In this document: piece after piece, positions 1 to 8,720 of the stretch | How positions within the stretch are numbered: position 1 is the first letter of the stretch | Layout: every line of letters begins with the position of its first letter | Assembly: GCA_964654605.1 (NCBI GenBank) | Contig: CAZZLW010000007.1 | Coordinates: 1-23,414, forward strand | From: Raineya sp964654605 | GTDB lineage: Bacteria > Bacteroidota > Bacteroidia > Cytophagales > Thermonemataceae | Direction: 5' to 3' | Length of the DNA stretch: 23,414 nt | Program-made: the position numbers and the translations under genes | Notes under the pieces: generated by a model | What the model saw: the letters and a program-made list of their open reading frames with translations, nothing else | The model's database searches: none | Told to the model about the DNA's origin: nothing

Positions 1-1
1 G

Positions 2-361
2 AAAGATACCCTTGATGAGTGGATTTATTTTCTGAAAAACAGCGAAGTGAAAGATGAATTTCGTGCAAAAGGTTTGAAAGAGGCAAGAGAAGCCTTGGAT
101 ATTATGCGTTTGGATAAAGAAAATCAGTACAGCTACAACCGCTATTTGGACTATTTGCATTGGAAAGCCAGCGAAGCAATGAATGCTAAATTGGAGGCAG
201 AAGAGAAAATAAAAAACATAGAAATGAAAGCAAAAATGGATAAGGCAATAGAAATCGTTAAAAATGCCATAAAAGAAGGCTTAAATGATGAACTAATTGC
301 CAAACTTACGAATTTATCAGTGGAGGAAATTCAAGCAATTCGTCAGAAATTTGAAAAATGA
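2..361 (+). CDS. Rpn-family recombination-promoting nuclease/putative transposase, C-terminal part (5' truncated)
   Basis: The reading frame is open from base 2, before the first ATG at 47, so the gene enters from outside the window and about 119 C-terminal residues are visible. The segment beginning DTLDEWIYFLKN, then EFRAKGLKEAREALDIMRL, then a Tyr-rich stretch with YLDYLHWKASE, is the typical end of the PD-(D/E)XK nuclease family transposase (Rpn/PF12784) group. The last 40 residues form a charged helix and a short helical unit (LNDELIAKLTNLSVEEIQAI) resembling the small HTH-like tail often found there. The catalytic N-terminal nuclease core lies outside the window. Known relatives are RecA-independent recombination-promoting DNA endonucleases, often multicopy in Bacteroidota. 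The hybrid kinase gene starts 50 bases downstream. Confidence 0.82.
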   Translation, partial: KDTLDEWIYFLKNSEVKDEFRAKGLKEAREALDIMRLDKENQYSYNRYLDYLHWKASEAMNAKLEAEEKIKNIEMKAKMDKAIEIVKNAIKEGLNDELIAKLTNLSVEEIQAIRQKFEK

Positions 362-411
362 ACACAAAGGAGCATATTCAATCATAGAAAATCATCTGCA
401 ACAGAAATTAT

Positions 412-2307
412 ATGTTAAGCATTTTTGACTATAAAAAGCTATATCTCTCGGAGCAATCGTTTTATCAGTTTTTGAAACTTGATGATGATTTGATAATTTT
501 AGATAGCTGTCAGAGTATTTTTGAAATGACTATCGGAGAAAGTTTGGTAACAATTTTCCCTTTTTTAGAAAGTATTAGCCAAGCAATCCATAGCGAGAAA
601 ACTATTTTTTTGCCACGTATAGACCTTTCGGAGAATGAAAATGAAAATAAATTTTTTGATTTTTTGCTGTTTCGTGAAGAACGTTTCCCCGATAAGCCTA
701 TTATTTGCATTATCAAAGATGTGAGCCGTAGCGAAAAAAGTGTTTTGGAAATGGAGCAACTGGCTCGGCTGGCAATGCTTGAAAATGAGTACCTGAACTT
801 GCAAAATAAAAATATTCAATTAGAAAATACGATTTTGCAAATGCGTAATGAGGAATTACGTAAAAATCGGGATTTGAAAAACCTCTTTTTCTCTAAAATT
901 AGCCACGAATTACGCTCACCTGTAAATGGTATTTTAGGACTTTCGCAGATTATTTTAGAGCAAGAAAGCCCCACAGGGGAGCTGAAAGAATATATTGAAA
1001 GTATTTATACGGCTTCCAAACATTTACGCACTATTTTAGACGATATTTTAGACCTTTCTAAGCTGGAAAGTGGCTCTATTCGTCTGCAAAAGCAACATTT
1101 TCAACTGAATACTATTTTTCAGCACCTACAACTCAATTTCTTGCAGATTTTGGAAAAAAAACATCTGAAACTGCATTTTGAAATGGACGAGTACATTCCT
1201 CATACACTTATAGGTGATGAGGTGCGTCTGACACAAATCTTTTACAACCTTATCAGCAATGCTATTAAATTTACAGAACAAGGGCAAATTAGTGTAAAGG
1301 CTACCTTGGAAAGTCTGCAAGAAAATCAATGCCAACTCAAATTTGAAGTTTCAGATACAGGCGTAGGAATGAACGAAGAAGAAACAAAACGCATTTTTGA
1401 CCCATACGAGCAAGTAGGCAATCTTTCTTATCAAGAGCTTGGCGGAACAGGTTTAGGGCTTTCGGTAGTAAAGCAACTTGTGGAAATTTTTGGCGGAAAT
1501 ATTCAAGTGAGTAGTCAGAAAAATGTGGGAACAAGTTTTGTGTTTAATATTCCATTTGAGTTTTTGCCTAAGCAAGAAGTTTCTGAAACACATCAAAAAT
1601 ACCAATTTTTTGCCCTGAAAGCCCTTTTGGTTGATGATTCTGCCATAAGCAGGCTTTATACCCAAAAATTGCTCAAACAATTAGGCTTTGAAGTAGAGGT
1701 TTGCGGCGAAAGCCGAAAAGCCCTTGAAATGCTCAAAAATGAGTATTACGATTTGCTTATTACTGACTTGCAAATGCCCGATCTGGAAGGTGATGAAATG
1801 GTAAAAATATTTGAGCAAAATAATTCTCACAAACACAAAACGGCTATTCTTTTTGCTACGGGAAGTTTGGGATTGCGAAAAGTCGCCTATCCTATTCTAT
1901 TAAAACCTTTTTCGCAAGAGCAACTGATGTTTATGCTTGAACAAGTAGTGCCAACAGAAAAGCGTACTTTGTGTAGTATGAATTACCTGCAAAAAATTAC
2001 TGACGGGCAAAAAGATTTTCTGCAAGATATGCTTCACTCGCTAATGATGAGCATTCCCGAAGATATTGAAAAAATAGGCGAATATTTGGCTCAAAAAGAT
2101 TTGCAACACCTTCATAAGGCAATCCATAAGCTCAAACCTTCTACGACGCTTATTGGAAGCGAAGTGCTTTCGCGTATAGCTTCTGAAATGGAAAAAATGA
2201 CACTCCGCACCCCAACTGATTGGGAAAAACTGAAAAAATATTACGATGTTATGCAAAATTTAGTAACTTCGTGTAGCGATTCTATGAAAAAATTGGCTGA
2301 AATTTGA
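412..2307 (+). CDS. Soluble hybrid sensor histidine kinase (PAS-like, HisKA, HATPase, receiver, HPt)
   Basis: This 631-residue signalling kinase has no signal peptide or membrane segment, so it should act in the cytoplasm. Residues 1-105 look like a degenerate PAS sensor, followed by a coiled coil (about 108-155). HisKA carries the phospho-accepting His165 in the motif SHELRSP. The ATPase domain has the N box at Asn283, the G1 box DTGVGM at 315-320 and the G2 box GGTGLGLS at 344-351. A receiver domain follows, with Asp408-Asp409, phospho-acceptor Asp452 and Lys498-Pro. A C-terminal HPt domain has His572 in HKLKP, where the usual HxxKG has Pro for Gly. All relay residues are present, giving a full His-Asp-His relay whose output regulator is not encoded in the protein. 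Its TGA overlaps a TTG start of the next gene (TTGA), suggesting translational coupling to the T9SS protein downstream. The stand-alone receiver at 17936 could be a partner, but that is only inference. Confidence 0.93.
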   Translation: MLSIFDYKKLYLSEQSFYQFLKLDDDLIILDSCQSIFEMTIGESLVTIFPFLESISQAIHSEKTIFLPRIDLSENENENKFFDFLLFREERFPDKPIICIIKDVSRSEKSVLEMEQLARLAMLENEYLNLQNKNIQLENTILQMRNEELRKNRDLKNLFFSKISHELRSPVNGILGLSQIILEQESPTGELKEYIESIYTASKHLRTILDDILDLSKLESGSIRLQKQHFQLNTIFQHLQLNFLQILEKKHLKLHFEMDEYIPHTLIGDEVRLTQIFYNLISNAIKFTEQGQISVKATLESLQENQCQLKFEVSDTGVGMNEEETKRIFDPYEQVGNLSYQELGGTGLGLSVVKQLVEIFGGNIQVSSQKNVGTSFVFNIPFEFLPKQEVSETHQKYQFFALKALLVDDSAISRLYTQKLLKQLGFEVEVCGESRKALEMLKNEYYDLLITDLQMPDLEGDEMVKIFEQNNSHKHKTAILFATGSLGLRKVAYPILLKPFSQEQLMFMLEQVVPTEKRTLCSMNYLQKITDGQKDFLQDMLHSLMMSIPEDIEKIGEYLAQKDLQHLHKAIHKLKPSTTLIGSEVLSRIASEMEKMTLRTPTDWEKLKKYYDVMQNLVTSCSDSMKKLAEI

Positions 2308-3837
2308 AACTGACATTTTTTTTTACCCTTTTTTCTTTTCTGTATCATACTTTTCTCCTTTTCGGCAAAGGGACAAATAGCTCTTTTTTCGCAATATTAC
2401 GAGCCTACTCCTTTGCTACAAAATCCTGCTTGGGCGGCGGCAAGGCAAGAAGTATGGGCTTCGCTCAATTTTCGTCGCCAACAGATTGGCGTAGGGCAAG
2501 GGATTAGCACTTCGGCTTTTCAGTTTGTATTTCCATTGGTTGATGCTTCCAACTATCAAGCGGGAGGTTTCGGTCTGCTCGCTCTCAATGAAAGAGCAGG
2601 CAAAGGGGGACTTCTGCAAACCAATGCTATTTTGGCAAATTTGGCGTATCGTGTCAATTTTAGTGAATACGACCATTTGGCTTTCAGTTTGCAGGGAGGC
2701 TATTTTTTTCGCAGGCTCAATGCAGGTTTGCTCACTACCGAAAGCCAATACACTATCAATGGTTTTGATGCCTCATTGCCTCTCAACGAACCTTTGGCAG
2801 ATTTCCGTTCCGATTTTCCTGCTGTCAATGCAGGACTTTTGTGGTATGGTGAAGATGATGAAAAACTGCTTTATTATGTAGGAGTTGCAGGTTACACGCT
2901 CAATCGCCCTAATACTACTTGGTTTGCCGAAGTAAGTCGTATCCCTTTGCTTTGGAATGTTACAGGAGAGTTTTTTCTTGCAGAAAAAGATAATTGGTCA
3001 TTCCACCCTACGGCACGCTACTTTGAGCAAAGTAGTAGGCGAAATGTGCAACTGGGAGCTTTGGCTCGCTACAACGCCAAAGAACGCAATGAGAACAAAT
3101 ATCGTATGGGAGCAGGATTGTGGTACAATACAAACAAGGCTTTGGTGGCAAGTTTTGATTTTTGGCAAAAAAACTATCAGATTTCCTTCAGTTATGATTT
3201 TGCTTTTGGCAATAGAAATGTGGCAGGGCAAACTTTAAGTGCCTTTGAAGTGAGCCTGCTGTGGCGAAATCCTTTTGAAAGAAACAAAAAGCTGAAAAAA
3301 CAAAAGCAAAAAACAGAAAAACAAGATATTCGCAACCCAATGCTTACGCAAACAGATAAACCTACTACCGAAAAACCCCAAGATACGCTTAAAAAAGATA
3401 GTCAAATACGTTTGGATACTACCCAAAAAATGACCAAACAGGCAGGCGAAGCCAACCGAGTAGAACAGAAAGGAGGTTTGAAAGTCATCATTCGTGAGCC
3501 GATAGAAATTTCTGCTAAAAAATCTAAAAACAAACTCTCGCCACTGGAAAAGCAAATGTTTAAGCCCGCTTTTCCCGATAAAGATGGCTTTTTGGAAATA
3601 GATAAAGCCAAAATTTATCAGATAGCTCAAATTTTAGAAAAAAATGAAGATTTGAAAATTAAGATTGTTATTTTTGCCGATAAAGATTACGCCGATACTG
3701 AATTTTTGAAAATACAGGCAGATGATTTGAAGGAAAAACTTATTTTGCAAGGAATTGCCCCCCAGCGTATTATCCGACAAAATGTAGTCCGAAAAAATGA
3801 AAAAAATCGTTTGGAATGGGTAATTTTGCAGAAGTAA
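2304..3837 (+). CDS. Type IX secretion PorP/SprF-family membrane protein fused to divergent OmpA-like domain, frameshifted in the signal peptide
   Basis: The continuous frame from 2314 to 3837 reads as a PorP/SprF outer-membrane protein, starting FSQYYEPTPLLQNPAWAA and continuing with alternating beta strands rich in Phe, Tyr, Leu and Gly. This family forms part of or assists the T9SS and gliding machinery. After a Lys/Gln-rich linker (about 3280-3560) the last 80 residues (DKAKIYQIAQILEKNEDLKI, then LKEKLILQGIAPQRI) resemble an OmpA/MotB peptidoglycan-binding fold, but a divergent one. The frame has no ATG or other good start. A TTG at 2304, overlapping the kinase stop, starts a signal peptide in another frame. 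Dropping one T from the 9-T run at 2316-2324 joins them into MKLTFFLPFFLFCIILFSFS followed by AKGQ, an excellent Sec signal. The repaired protein would have 510 residues. The shift may be phase variation or a sequencing error. Family assignment is confident; the OmpA call is moderate. Confidence 0.85.
2316..2324 (+). repeat. 9-T homopolymer at the frameshift in the PorP/SprF signal peptide
   Basis: Nine T residues follow TTG AAA CTG ACA, inside the hydrophobic signal-peptide region. With nine T the frame from TTG 2304 runs off into an unrelated sequence ending near 2507. With eight T it joins the conserved PorP/SprF frame exactly. A tract of this length is prone to slippage both in replication and in sequencing. 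Confidence 0.85.
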
Positions 3838-3900
3838 AGTAATCAAGTTTTGCTTGCAATTCAAGAAATAAATCCGTTTCTTTTACATAAAAAAACATTG

Positions 3901-6360
3901 ATGAAATACCAAAATATTAGAGAAGAAGAACTTAAAAACAGAATTGCCAAAGATTATTTTTGGCTTTATGACTGTACTAAGATTATAGGCAATGTAGATT
4001 TTTGTGTAGCCATACATCAAAGTCAGGTAGAACTTTTTGAGCAAGAGTTTTTGCTTTGGGCTGAAGCTAAAAAAGGTAGTGCAGACCTTTACAGAGCTAT
4101 TGTTCAGTTGATTTTAACTATCGGAAAAGCTCGTACTTTTGATAAATTCTTACCTCCTGCTTATTTGGGGGCTTTTGACTCTGAAAAAATTGCTTTCATT
4201 CCTTATAGCGATATTTACGAAGTTTTTTACTTAAACGATTTTAATTGGAATGTAACTCCTTCCAATCACGAAACAAAAGAATTTAAACTTGTCTTTGATA
4301 AGGTAAAAAATACAATTGACCAAAAGGCTCTCATTTTTACTTTTGGCAAAGATGATAGCGAATTGCGTTATTTTATCAAACATAATTTTCGTGAGAGCAA
4401 GCGGGGAGTTACTAAAATTAAAATTGATAAAAATAATTTTATCATCATTTACAATAAATGGCTGCAGACCGTCAAACCTACTATTGCTGTAAATTGGGAT
4501 ATAGCCAAACAAAATGGAATTATTGATGGCGATTTCTATCTTGCCGACCTGCTCTCGCAAGAAAATGTTACTCTCAAAGAAAAACTTTTTGTATTGCTAA
4601 ACAAAGACCATTATCAAGTAGATAGAAAAATCAATCAAATGGGAATGTTTAGCAGTATGCGTACTGATTTCATAGATAAGCAAGTGGCTCATACGCAGTT
4701 TTGGAATAAATATGAAAGACCGCCCAAAGAAGAGTATTGGGATTATATCGTAGAGCGTAGGGATTTGCTTGTACCACAAGATATAAGAGAAAGAAAAGGG
4801 AGTTTTTTCACGCCTCAAATTTGGGTAGAGTTGGCACAAGAATATTTTGCAAAACTATTGGGCGAAAACTGGCAAGATGAATATTATGTGTGGGATTGTG
4901 CCGCAGGTACAGGTAATTTACTGGCGGGTTTAATAAACAAATACCATATTTTTGCTTCTACCATAGATGTCCAAGATGTGGAAGTAATGCACGACCGCAT
5001 AGAAAATGGAGCAAACCTTTTGCAAGAACACGTTTTTCAATTTGACTTTCTGAATGATAGCTTTTTGCCTAAATCTAAAGGAGGGAAATTGCCCGAAAGC
5101 TTGTACAAAATTATCATAGATGAAAAAAAGCGAAAAAAGTTAGTTATTTTTATCAATCCACCCTATGCCGAAGCCACCACCGCAAGAACCGTAACAAAAA
5201 CAGGGGAAAATAAAGCAGGTGTTGCCACAGCACATAAAGCAAATTTAGATTTCAAAAACAAAATTGGCAATGCTTCTAACGAAGTTTTTGCTTTATTTAT
5301 GGCTCAAGTTTATGAAAAAATCCCGAATTGCTTATTAGGCACTTTTTCTAAATTGAAGTTTGTTCAGGGTAGTAATTTTGATAAATTTAGAGATTTTTTC
5401 AAAGCTAAATATTTAGATGGTTTTGTTGTCCCTGCTAATACCTTTGATAATGTAAAGGGGAATTTTCCAATAGGTTTTACAATTTGGAATTTGGCTGTAA
5501 AAGAAAAAATGAATGAAGTGGTTTGTGATGTTTATCTTAAAAACAATAAGCAGAAAATTGGGCAAAAGACTTTCTTTGGCGAATTGCCTCAAAGTATTAA
5601 CAAATGGATAAAAACATTTGATTACAAAAATGGAAATGGCAATGGATTGGGTTATATGGGTAATCCTGCACCTGATTTTCAACATAACTCACAACTTTAC
5701 ATTTCTATAAAAAAAGGCATAGAACATTTTAATTTTTGGAGTTTCAGTGAGCATAATATTATTCAGGGGGCTATTTACTTTGCTGTTCGTCATTGTATAG
5801 AACCTACTTGGCTCAACGATAGAGATCAATTCCTTTGTCCTAATAATAAATGGGAAAATGATACCGAATTTCAAAATGATTGTCTGACCTTTACACTTTT
5901 TCACGGGCAAAATCGTATTACAAGCAAAGAAGGTACAAATCACTGGATACCTTTTGCAGAGCAAGAAGTAAATGCCAAAGAAAAATTTGATAGTAATTTT
6001 ATGAATAAATTTATTCAAGGAAAACTCAAGCCTAATGGCAATGGAAATCTTTATGAGCCTGAAAAAATCAGAACTACACCTCTTGAATTTTCTGCTGAAG
6101 CTCAAGCGGTTTTTGAAGCAGGCAGAAATCTTTGGAAATATTACCATAGCCAGAAATTTATACCTGGAACTTACAACCCTAATGCTTCGCTTTACGACAT
6201 TAAAGAATATTTTCAGGGTAGAAATGAAAAAGGAAAAATGAACAATAAAAGCAATGATGAAATCTATAATGAACTGATTGCCTGCTTACGTAAAAAATTG
6301 CAAACACTTGCTGATAAAATTGAACCAAAAGTTTATGAATACAGGTTTTTGAGGCTGTAA
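3901..6360 (+). CDS. Type IIG-like restriction-modification protein: PD-(D/E)XK nuclease fused to N6-adenine DNA methyltransferase
   Basis: From ATG 3901 the protein has 819 residues; an in-frame TTG at 3850 would add 17, but the ATG follows an A-rich stretch and is preferred. The N-terminal part shows a PD-(D/E)XK nuclease pattern: Asp33 in GNVDF, then Glu55-Ala-Lys57 in WAEAKKG, then Gln69 in the next helix. The methyltransferase has the motif X-like RERKGSFFTP (296-305), the AdoMet-binding motif I DCAAGTG (332-338) and catalytic motif IV NPPY (419-422), marking it as an amino-methyltransferase for adenine. About 200 C-terminal residues would hold target recognition. No helicase motifs are seen, which argues against type I or III. 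Known type IIG enzymes cut and methylate with one chain, so a separate restriction gene is not needed; none is adjacent. The stretch looks more A+T-rich than its neighbours, fitting horizontal gain. Activity and recognition site cannot be told. Confidence 0.85.
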   Translation: MKYQNIREEELKNRIAKDYFWLYDCTKIIGNVDFCVAIHQSQVELFEQEFLLWAEAKKGSADLYRAIVQLILTIGKARTFDKFLPPAYLGAFDSEKIAFIPYSDIYEVFYLNDFNWNVTPSNHETKEFKLVFDKVKNTIDQKALIFTFGKDDSELRYFIKHNFRESKRGVTKIKIDKNNFIIIYNKWLQTVKPTIAVNWDIAKQNGIIDGDFYLADLLSQENVTLKEKLFVLLNKDHYQVDRKINQMGMFSSMRTDFIDKQVAHTQFWNKYERPPKEEYWDYIVERRDLLVPQDIRERKGSFFTPQIWVELAQEYFAKLLGENWQDEYYVWDCAAGTGNLLAGLINKYHIFASTIDVQDVEVMHDRIENGANLLQEHVFQFDFLNDSFLPKSKGGKLPESLYKIIIDEKKRKKLVIFINPPYAEATTARTVTKTGENKAGVATAHKANLDFKNKIGNASNEVFALFMAQVYEKIPNCLLGTFSKLKFVQGSNFDKFRDFFKAKYLDGFVVPANTFDNVKGNFPIGFTIWNLAVKEKMNEVVCDVYLKNNKQKIGQKTFFGELPQSINKWIKTFDYKNGNGNGLGYMGNPAPDFQHNSQLYISIKKGIEHFNFWSFSEHNIIQGAIYFAVRHCIEPTWLNDRDQFLCPNNKWENDTEFQNDCLTFTLFHGQNRITSKEGTNHWIPFAEQEVNAKEKFDSNFMNKFIQGKLKPNGNGNLYEPEKIRTTPLEFSAEAQAVFEAGRNLWKYYHSQKFIPGTYNPNASLYDIKEYFQGRNEKGKMNNKSNDEIYNELIACLRKKLQTLADKIEPKVYEYRFLRL

Positions 6361-6398
6361 TTTTCAAGATAAATTTATTCAACCCAAAACAAAAAAAT

Positions 6399-7523
6399 AT
6401 GCTTTTTTCTGAATTTCAATCTGTTTCGCCGCAAGAGTGGCTTTTGCAAATAGAAAAAGACCTGAAAGGCAAGCCATTGGAAGAAATCTTGGCTAAAAAT
6501 TACGAAGGAATTCCTCTTAAGCCTTTCTACACGCAAGAAGATGTAAATGTGCAATTTTCAAAAGCACTTGCTCAAAGCCTACTGCGAGATAAAACTTTCA
6601 CTTTACCTGCGGGGGCTACGGGTAAAGTAGCAGAGCATATTGGCGATTGGCTCAGTAGTGGTAGAAATTGGGACGAAACAGCTTTTGAAAACTTTTTGGA
6701 AAGTGTATTGCAAGACGATTATATTACCATTCATACGGCTTTTTTGCATAATGCAGGGGCAAATGCTATTCAAGAAATTGCTACTACATTGGCTATTGTG
6801 AATGTGTATTTACAAAAGTTGCAGTCAAAAAATTTTGACCTTGAAAATTTTTTTAAAAAATTGCAGATAGTAGTAGCAGTGGGTAGTAATTTCTTTATGG
6901 AAGTAGCCAAATTACAAGTTATTCCTTTTTTAGTAAATCGGCTACTGGTGCAGTATTTGGGTAAAGAAAGTGAAACCTATCCTCGTTTGCTTGCTGTAAA
7001 TGCTTTTATCAACAAATCGGCTCGTGATGCCTACAATAATATCATCAGAAGCACTTTGGAGGTAATGGCGGCTCGTTTGGCAGGAGCAGACGAAGTTTCT
7101 GCTATTCCTTATGATTATTTTTTGGGAGGAGCAGAAAATAGAGAAAGTGAATATATTGCCACTTGCATAGATAGAATTTTGCATTACGAAAGCAAAATTG
7201 ATTTTGTAAAAAATGCCACACAAGGTACTTATTTTGTAGAGTATTTGGCTTACGAGCTTGCTCAAAGAAGTTGGAATTTGCTTCAAGAAATTGAAAAACA
7301 AGGAGGATTGGTTGCCTATGAAAGCAAAGGGCTATTGAGCCAGCAAATTCAAGCAGTAGCCAAGCAGAAAATTGTTGATTTTCAGCAGAAAAAAAGTGTA
7401 CTTATTGGCGTAAATAAATACCCCAATCCCAAAGACGAACACCTAAAAACTGAACATAAAGATTTGGATAGCTTTTTTCAAGGTAGAGCTATCCGAGAGT
7501 TTCGTTTGGAGGAGTTTTTGTAA
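6399..7523 (+). CDS. mutA: Methylmalonyl-CoA mutase small (beta) subunit, shortened and without adjacent large subunit
   Basis: The N-terminus (LFSEFQSVSPQEWLLQIEKD, then LKGKPLEEI) is the hallmark of the small subunit of methylmalonyl-CoA mutase in Bacteroidota. Later segments such as GANAIQEIATTLAIVNVYL, VAVGSNFFMEVAKLQ, and NIIRSTLEVMAARLAGADEV also match the TIM-barrel part of the family. The small subunit does not bind cobalamin; it partners the catalytic large subunit, which interconverts methylmalonyl-CoA and succinyl-CoA in propionate metabolism. At 374 residues it is short: soon after YTQEDVN it seems to go directly to a later barrel segment, so the first barrel strands appear to be missing or much diverged. 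The large-subunit gene mutB (scpA), normally next door, is absent: a convergent gene begins 3 bases after the stop. The start ATG lies 38 bases after the restriction-modification gene. The family is clear; function as a subunit is uncertain. Confidence 0.85.
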   Translation: MLFSEFQSVSPQEWLLQIEKDLKGKPLEEILAKNYEGIPLKPFYTQEDVNVQFSKALAQSLLRDKTFTLPAGATGKVAEHIGDWLSSGRNWDETAFENFLESVLQDDYITIHTAFLHNAGANAIQEIATTLAIVNVYLQKLQSKNFDLENFFKKLQIVVAVGSNFFMEVAKLQVIPFLVNRLLVQYLGKESETYPRLLAVNAFINKSARDAYNNIIRSTLEVMAARLAGADEVSAIPYDYFLGGAENRESEYIATCIDRILHYESKIDFVKNATQGTYFVEYLAYELAQRSWNLLQEIEKQGGLVAYESKGLLSQQIQAVAKQKIVDFQQKKSVLIGVNKYPNPKDEHLKTEHKDLDSFFQGRAIREFRLEEFL

Positions 7524-7526
7524 AAT

Positions 7527-8618
7527 CTATTGTATAACTTCGCTCAATTTCTGCCAAATCTGGTTTTGAATATCAAAGGCAACCAAAGATGTAGAAGTCC
7601 CACCTGTACCCATACGCACGACAATAAGGTTTTGGCTGGGTACAATGTTTAGAATTTGTCCATTTTTTCCGATAGCCGCATAAGTATCTGCGGGTGCATA
7701 CGGACAGATACTGCCACTAAAAACGAGTTGCGATTGAGGTATCATAAATGAATTTTTACCATTGAGCCACCACAAATAGCCATAACTCTGATTGAGGTTT
7801 TGCGAAGTGTTTATCATTGCTTCCAGATAGTTGGTGTCGTTTAGGATAGTTTGATTTTGCCATTTACCTTTGGCTAACATCAATATTCCAAAACGAGCCA
7901 TAGCCCGAGCCGTGCTGTAATAGACATTATTGAAGTTTTGTTCAATCCAAGAGCCGTCCATACCAATTTTATCACGAATGCGACTTGCAAAATAATTGTT
8001 GTAGGTTTGTCCTGTCGCATTTTCTACTACTTTGCTCAAAAGTGTGTAGGGAGCATTGTGATACGCCCAGCGAGAACCTGCATTCGCTTTGAAAACTAAG
8101 CAATTGGGTGTGGTACAATCTGGATTGCCTACGGCATCATCAAGCCCAGTGGTCATTGTAAGTTGGTGGCAAATAGTAATTTGGTTTTCTTGGGCGGCAG
8201 TGAGGCTTGTCCAGCCCAAGCCCAAAAAATCAGAAGTCTTTTGATTGATGTTCAAGAAATTTTCTTCTTGGGCTTTGCCCACAAGCGTAGCGGTAAGCGT
8301 TTTTCCTGCCGATGCCCAGTACCAAAGACTATTTTGCGTGAAAGTTTGTCCAAAAAGGTCGGTGTTGTAGTATTTTTCTAAAACTATCCTGCCATTTTTC
8401 AGAACCATAAAGGCTCTTGTGCCATTTTGTTGGAGTGTGTTTTCCAAATCGGCAATTTTGGCAGTATTCCAGCCCAGGTCTTCGGGTTTTATCTTTTCCC
8501 ATTCTGCACTTTGCAGTGGCGGAAAATATAAATCGCTTGGAATAGAAGGTTTTACTTCTTTTTTCTTGCAAGCCAAAGTAGCCACAAGGAGTAGCGAGAG
8601 TAAGAGTATTTTTTTCAT
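7527..8618 (-). CDS. Serine hydrolase lipoprotein, class C beta-lactamase/DD-peptidase fold
   Basis: A 363-residue protein with a lipoprotein-type signal (hydrophobic stretch ending TLAC, Cys17, then three Lys); the lipobox is loose, as is common in Bacteroidota. The serine beta-lactamase/penicillin-binding fold motifs are all present: SAGK with Ser103 and Lys106, YHN at 186-188, and KNG at 318-320 in place of KTG. Relatives act as esterases, DD-peptidases or peptidases on small substrates; few are true beta-lactamases, so resistance should not be inferred. It is expected to sit on the periplasmic face of a membrane. It is the last gene of a minus-strand series, 102 bases after the TonB gene, and converges with mutA with a 3-base gap and no visible terminator between them. 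Confidence 0.92.
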   Translation of the reverse strand: MKKILLLSLLLVATLACKKKEVKPSIPSDLYFPPLQSAEWEKIKPEDLGWNTAKIADLENTLQQNGTRAFMVLKNGRIVLEKYYNTDLFGQTFTQNSLWYWASAGKTLTATLVGKAQEENFLNINQKTSDFLGLGWTSLTAAQENQITICHQLTMTTGLDDAVGNPDCTTPNCLVFKANAGSRWAYHNAPYTLLSKVVENATGQTYNNYFASRIRDKIGMDGSWIEQNFNNVYYSTARAMARFGILMLAKGKWQNQTILNDTNYLEAMINTSQNLNQSYGYLWWLNGKNSFMIPQSQLVFSGSICPYAPADTYAAIGKNGQILNIVPSQNLIVVRMGTGGTSTSLVAFDIQNQIWQKLSEVIQ

Positions 8619-8720
8619 AATATTTTTTTGCTTTGATGAAAAACTGAAAGAAAGGTTTAATGGGTAATGGTGTTTTTTTCTGATAATTCGGTTTTTCTAA
8701 AAAAAATGAAATTTAGTGCG

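Noticed and set aside
2304..2507. A separate 67-residue gene from TTG 2304
   Set aside because: Only its first part looks like a signal peptide; the rest overlaps the conserved PorP/SprF frame and resembles nothing. It is better read as the start of the frameshifted gene.
3850..3900. TTG 3850 as start of the restriction-modification gene
   Set aside because: The 17 extra residues do not look family-like, and an ATG after an A-rich leader lies at 3901.
7527..8618. True beta-lactamase resistance gene
   Set aside because: The motifs show the fold only; lipoprotein serine hydrolases of this type are common and mostly not resistance enzymes.
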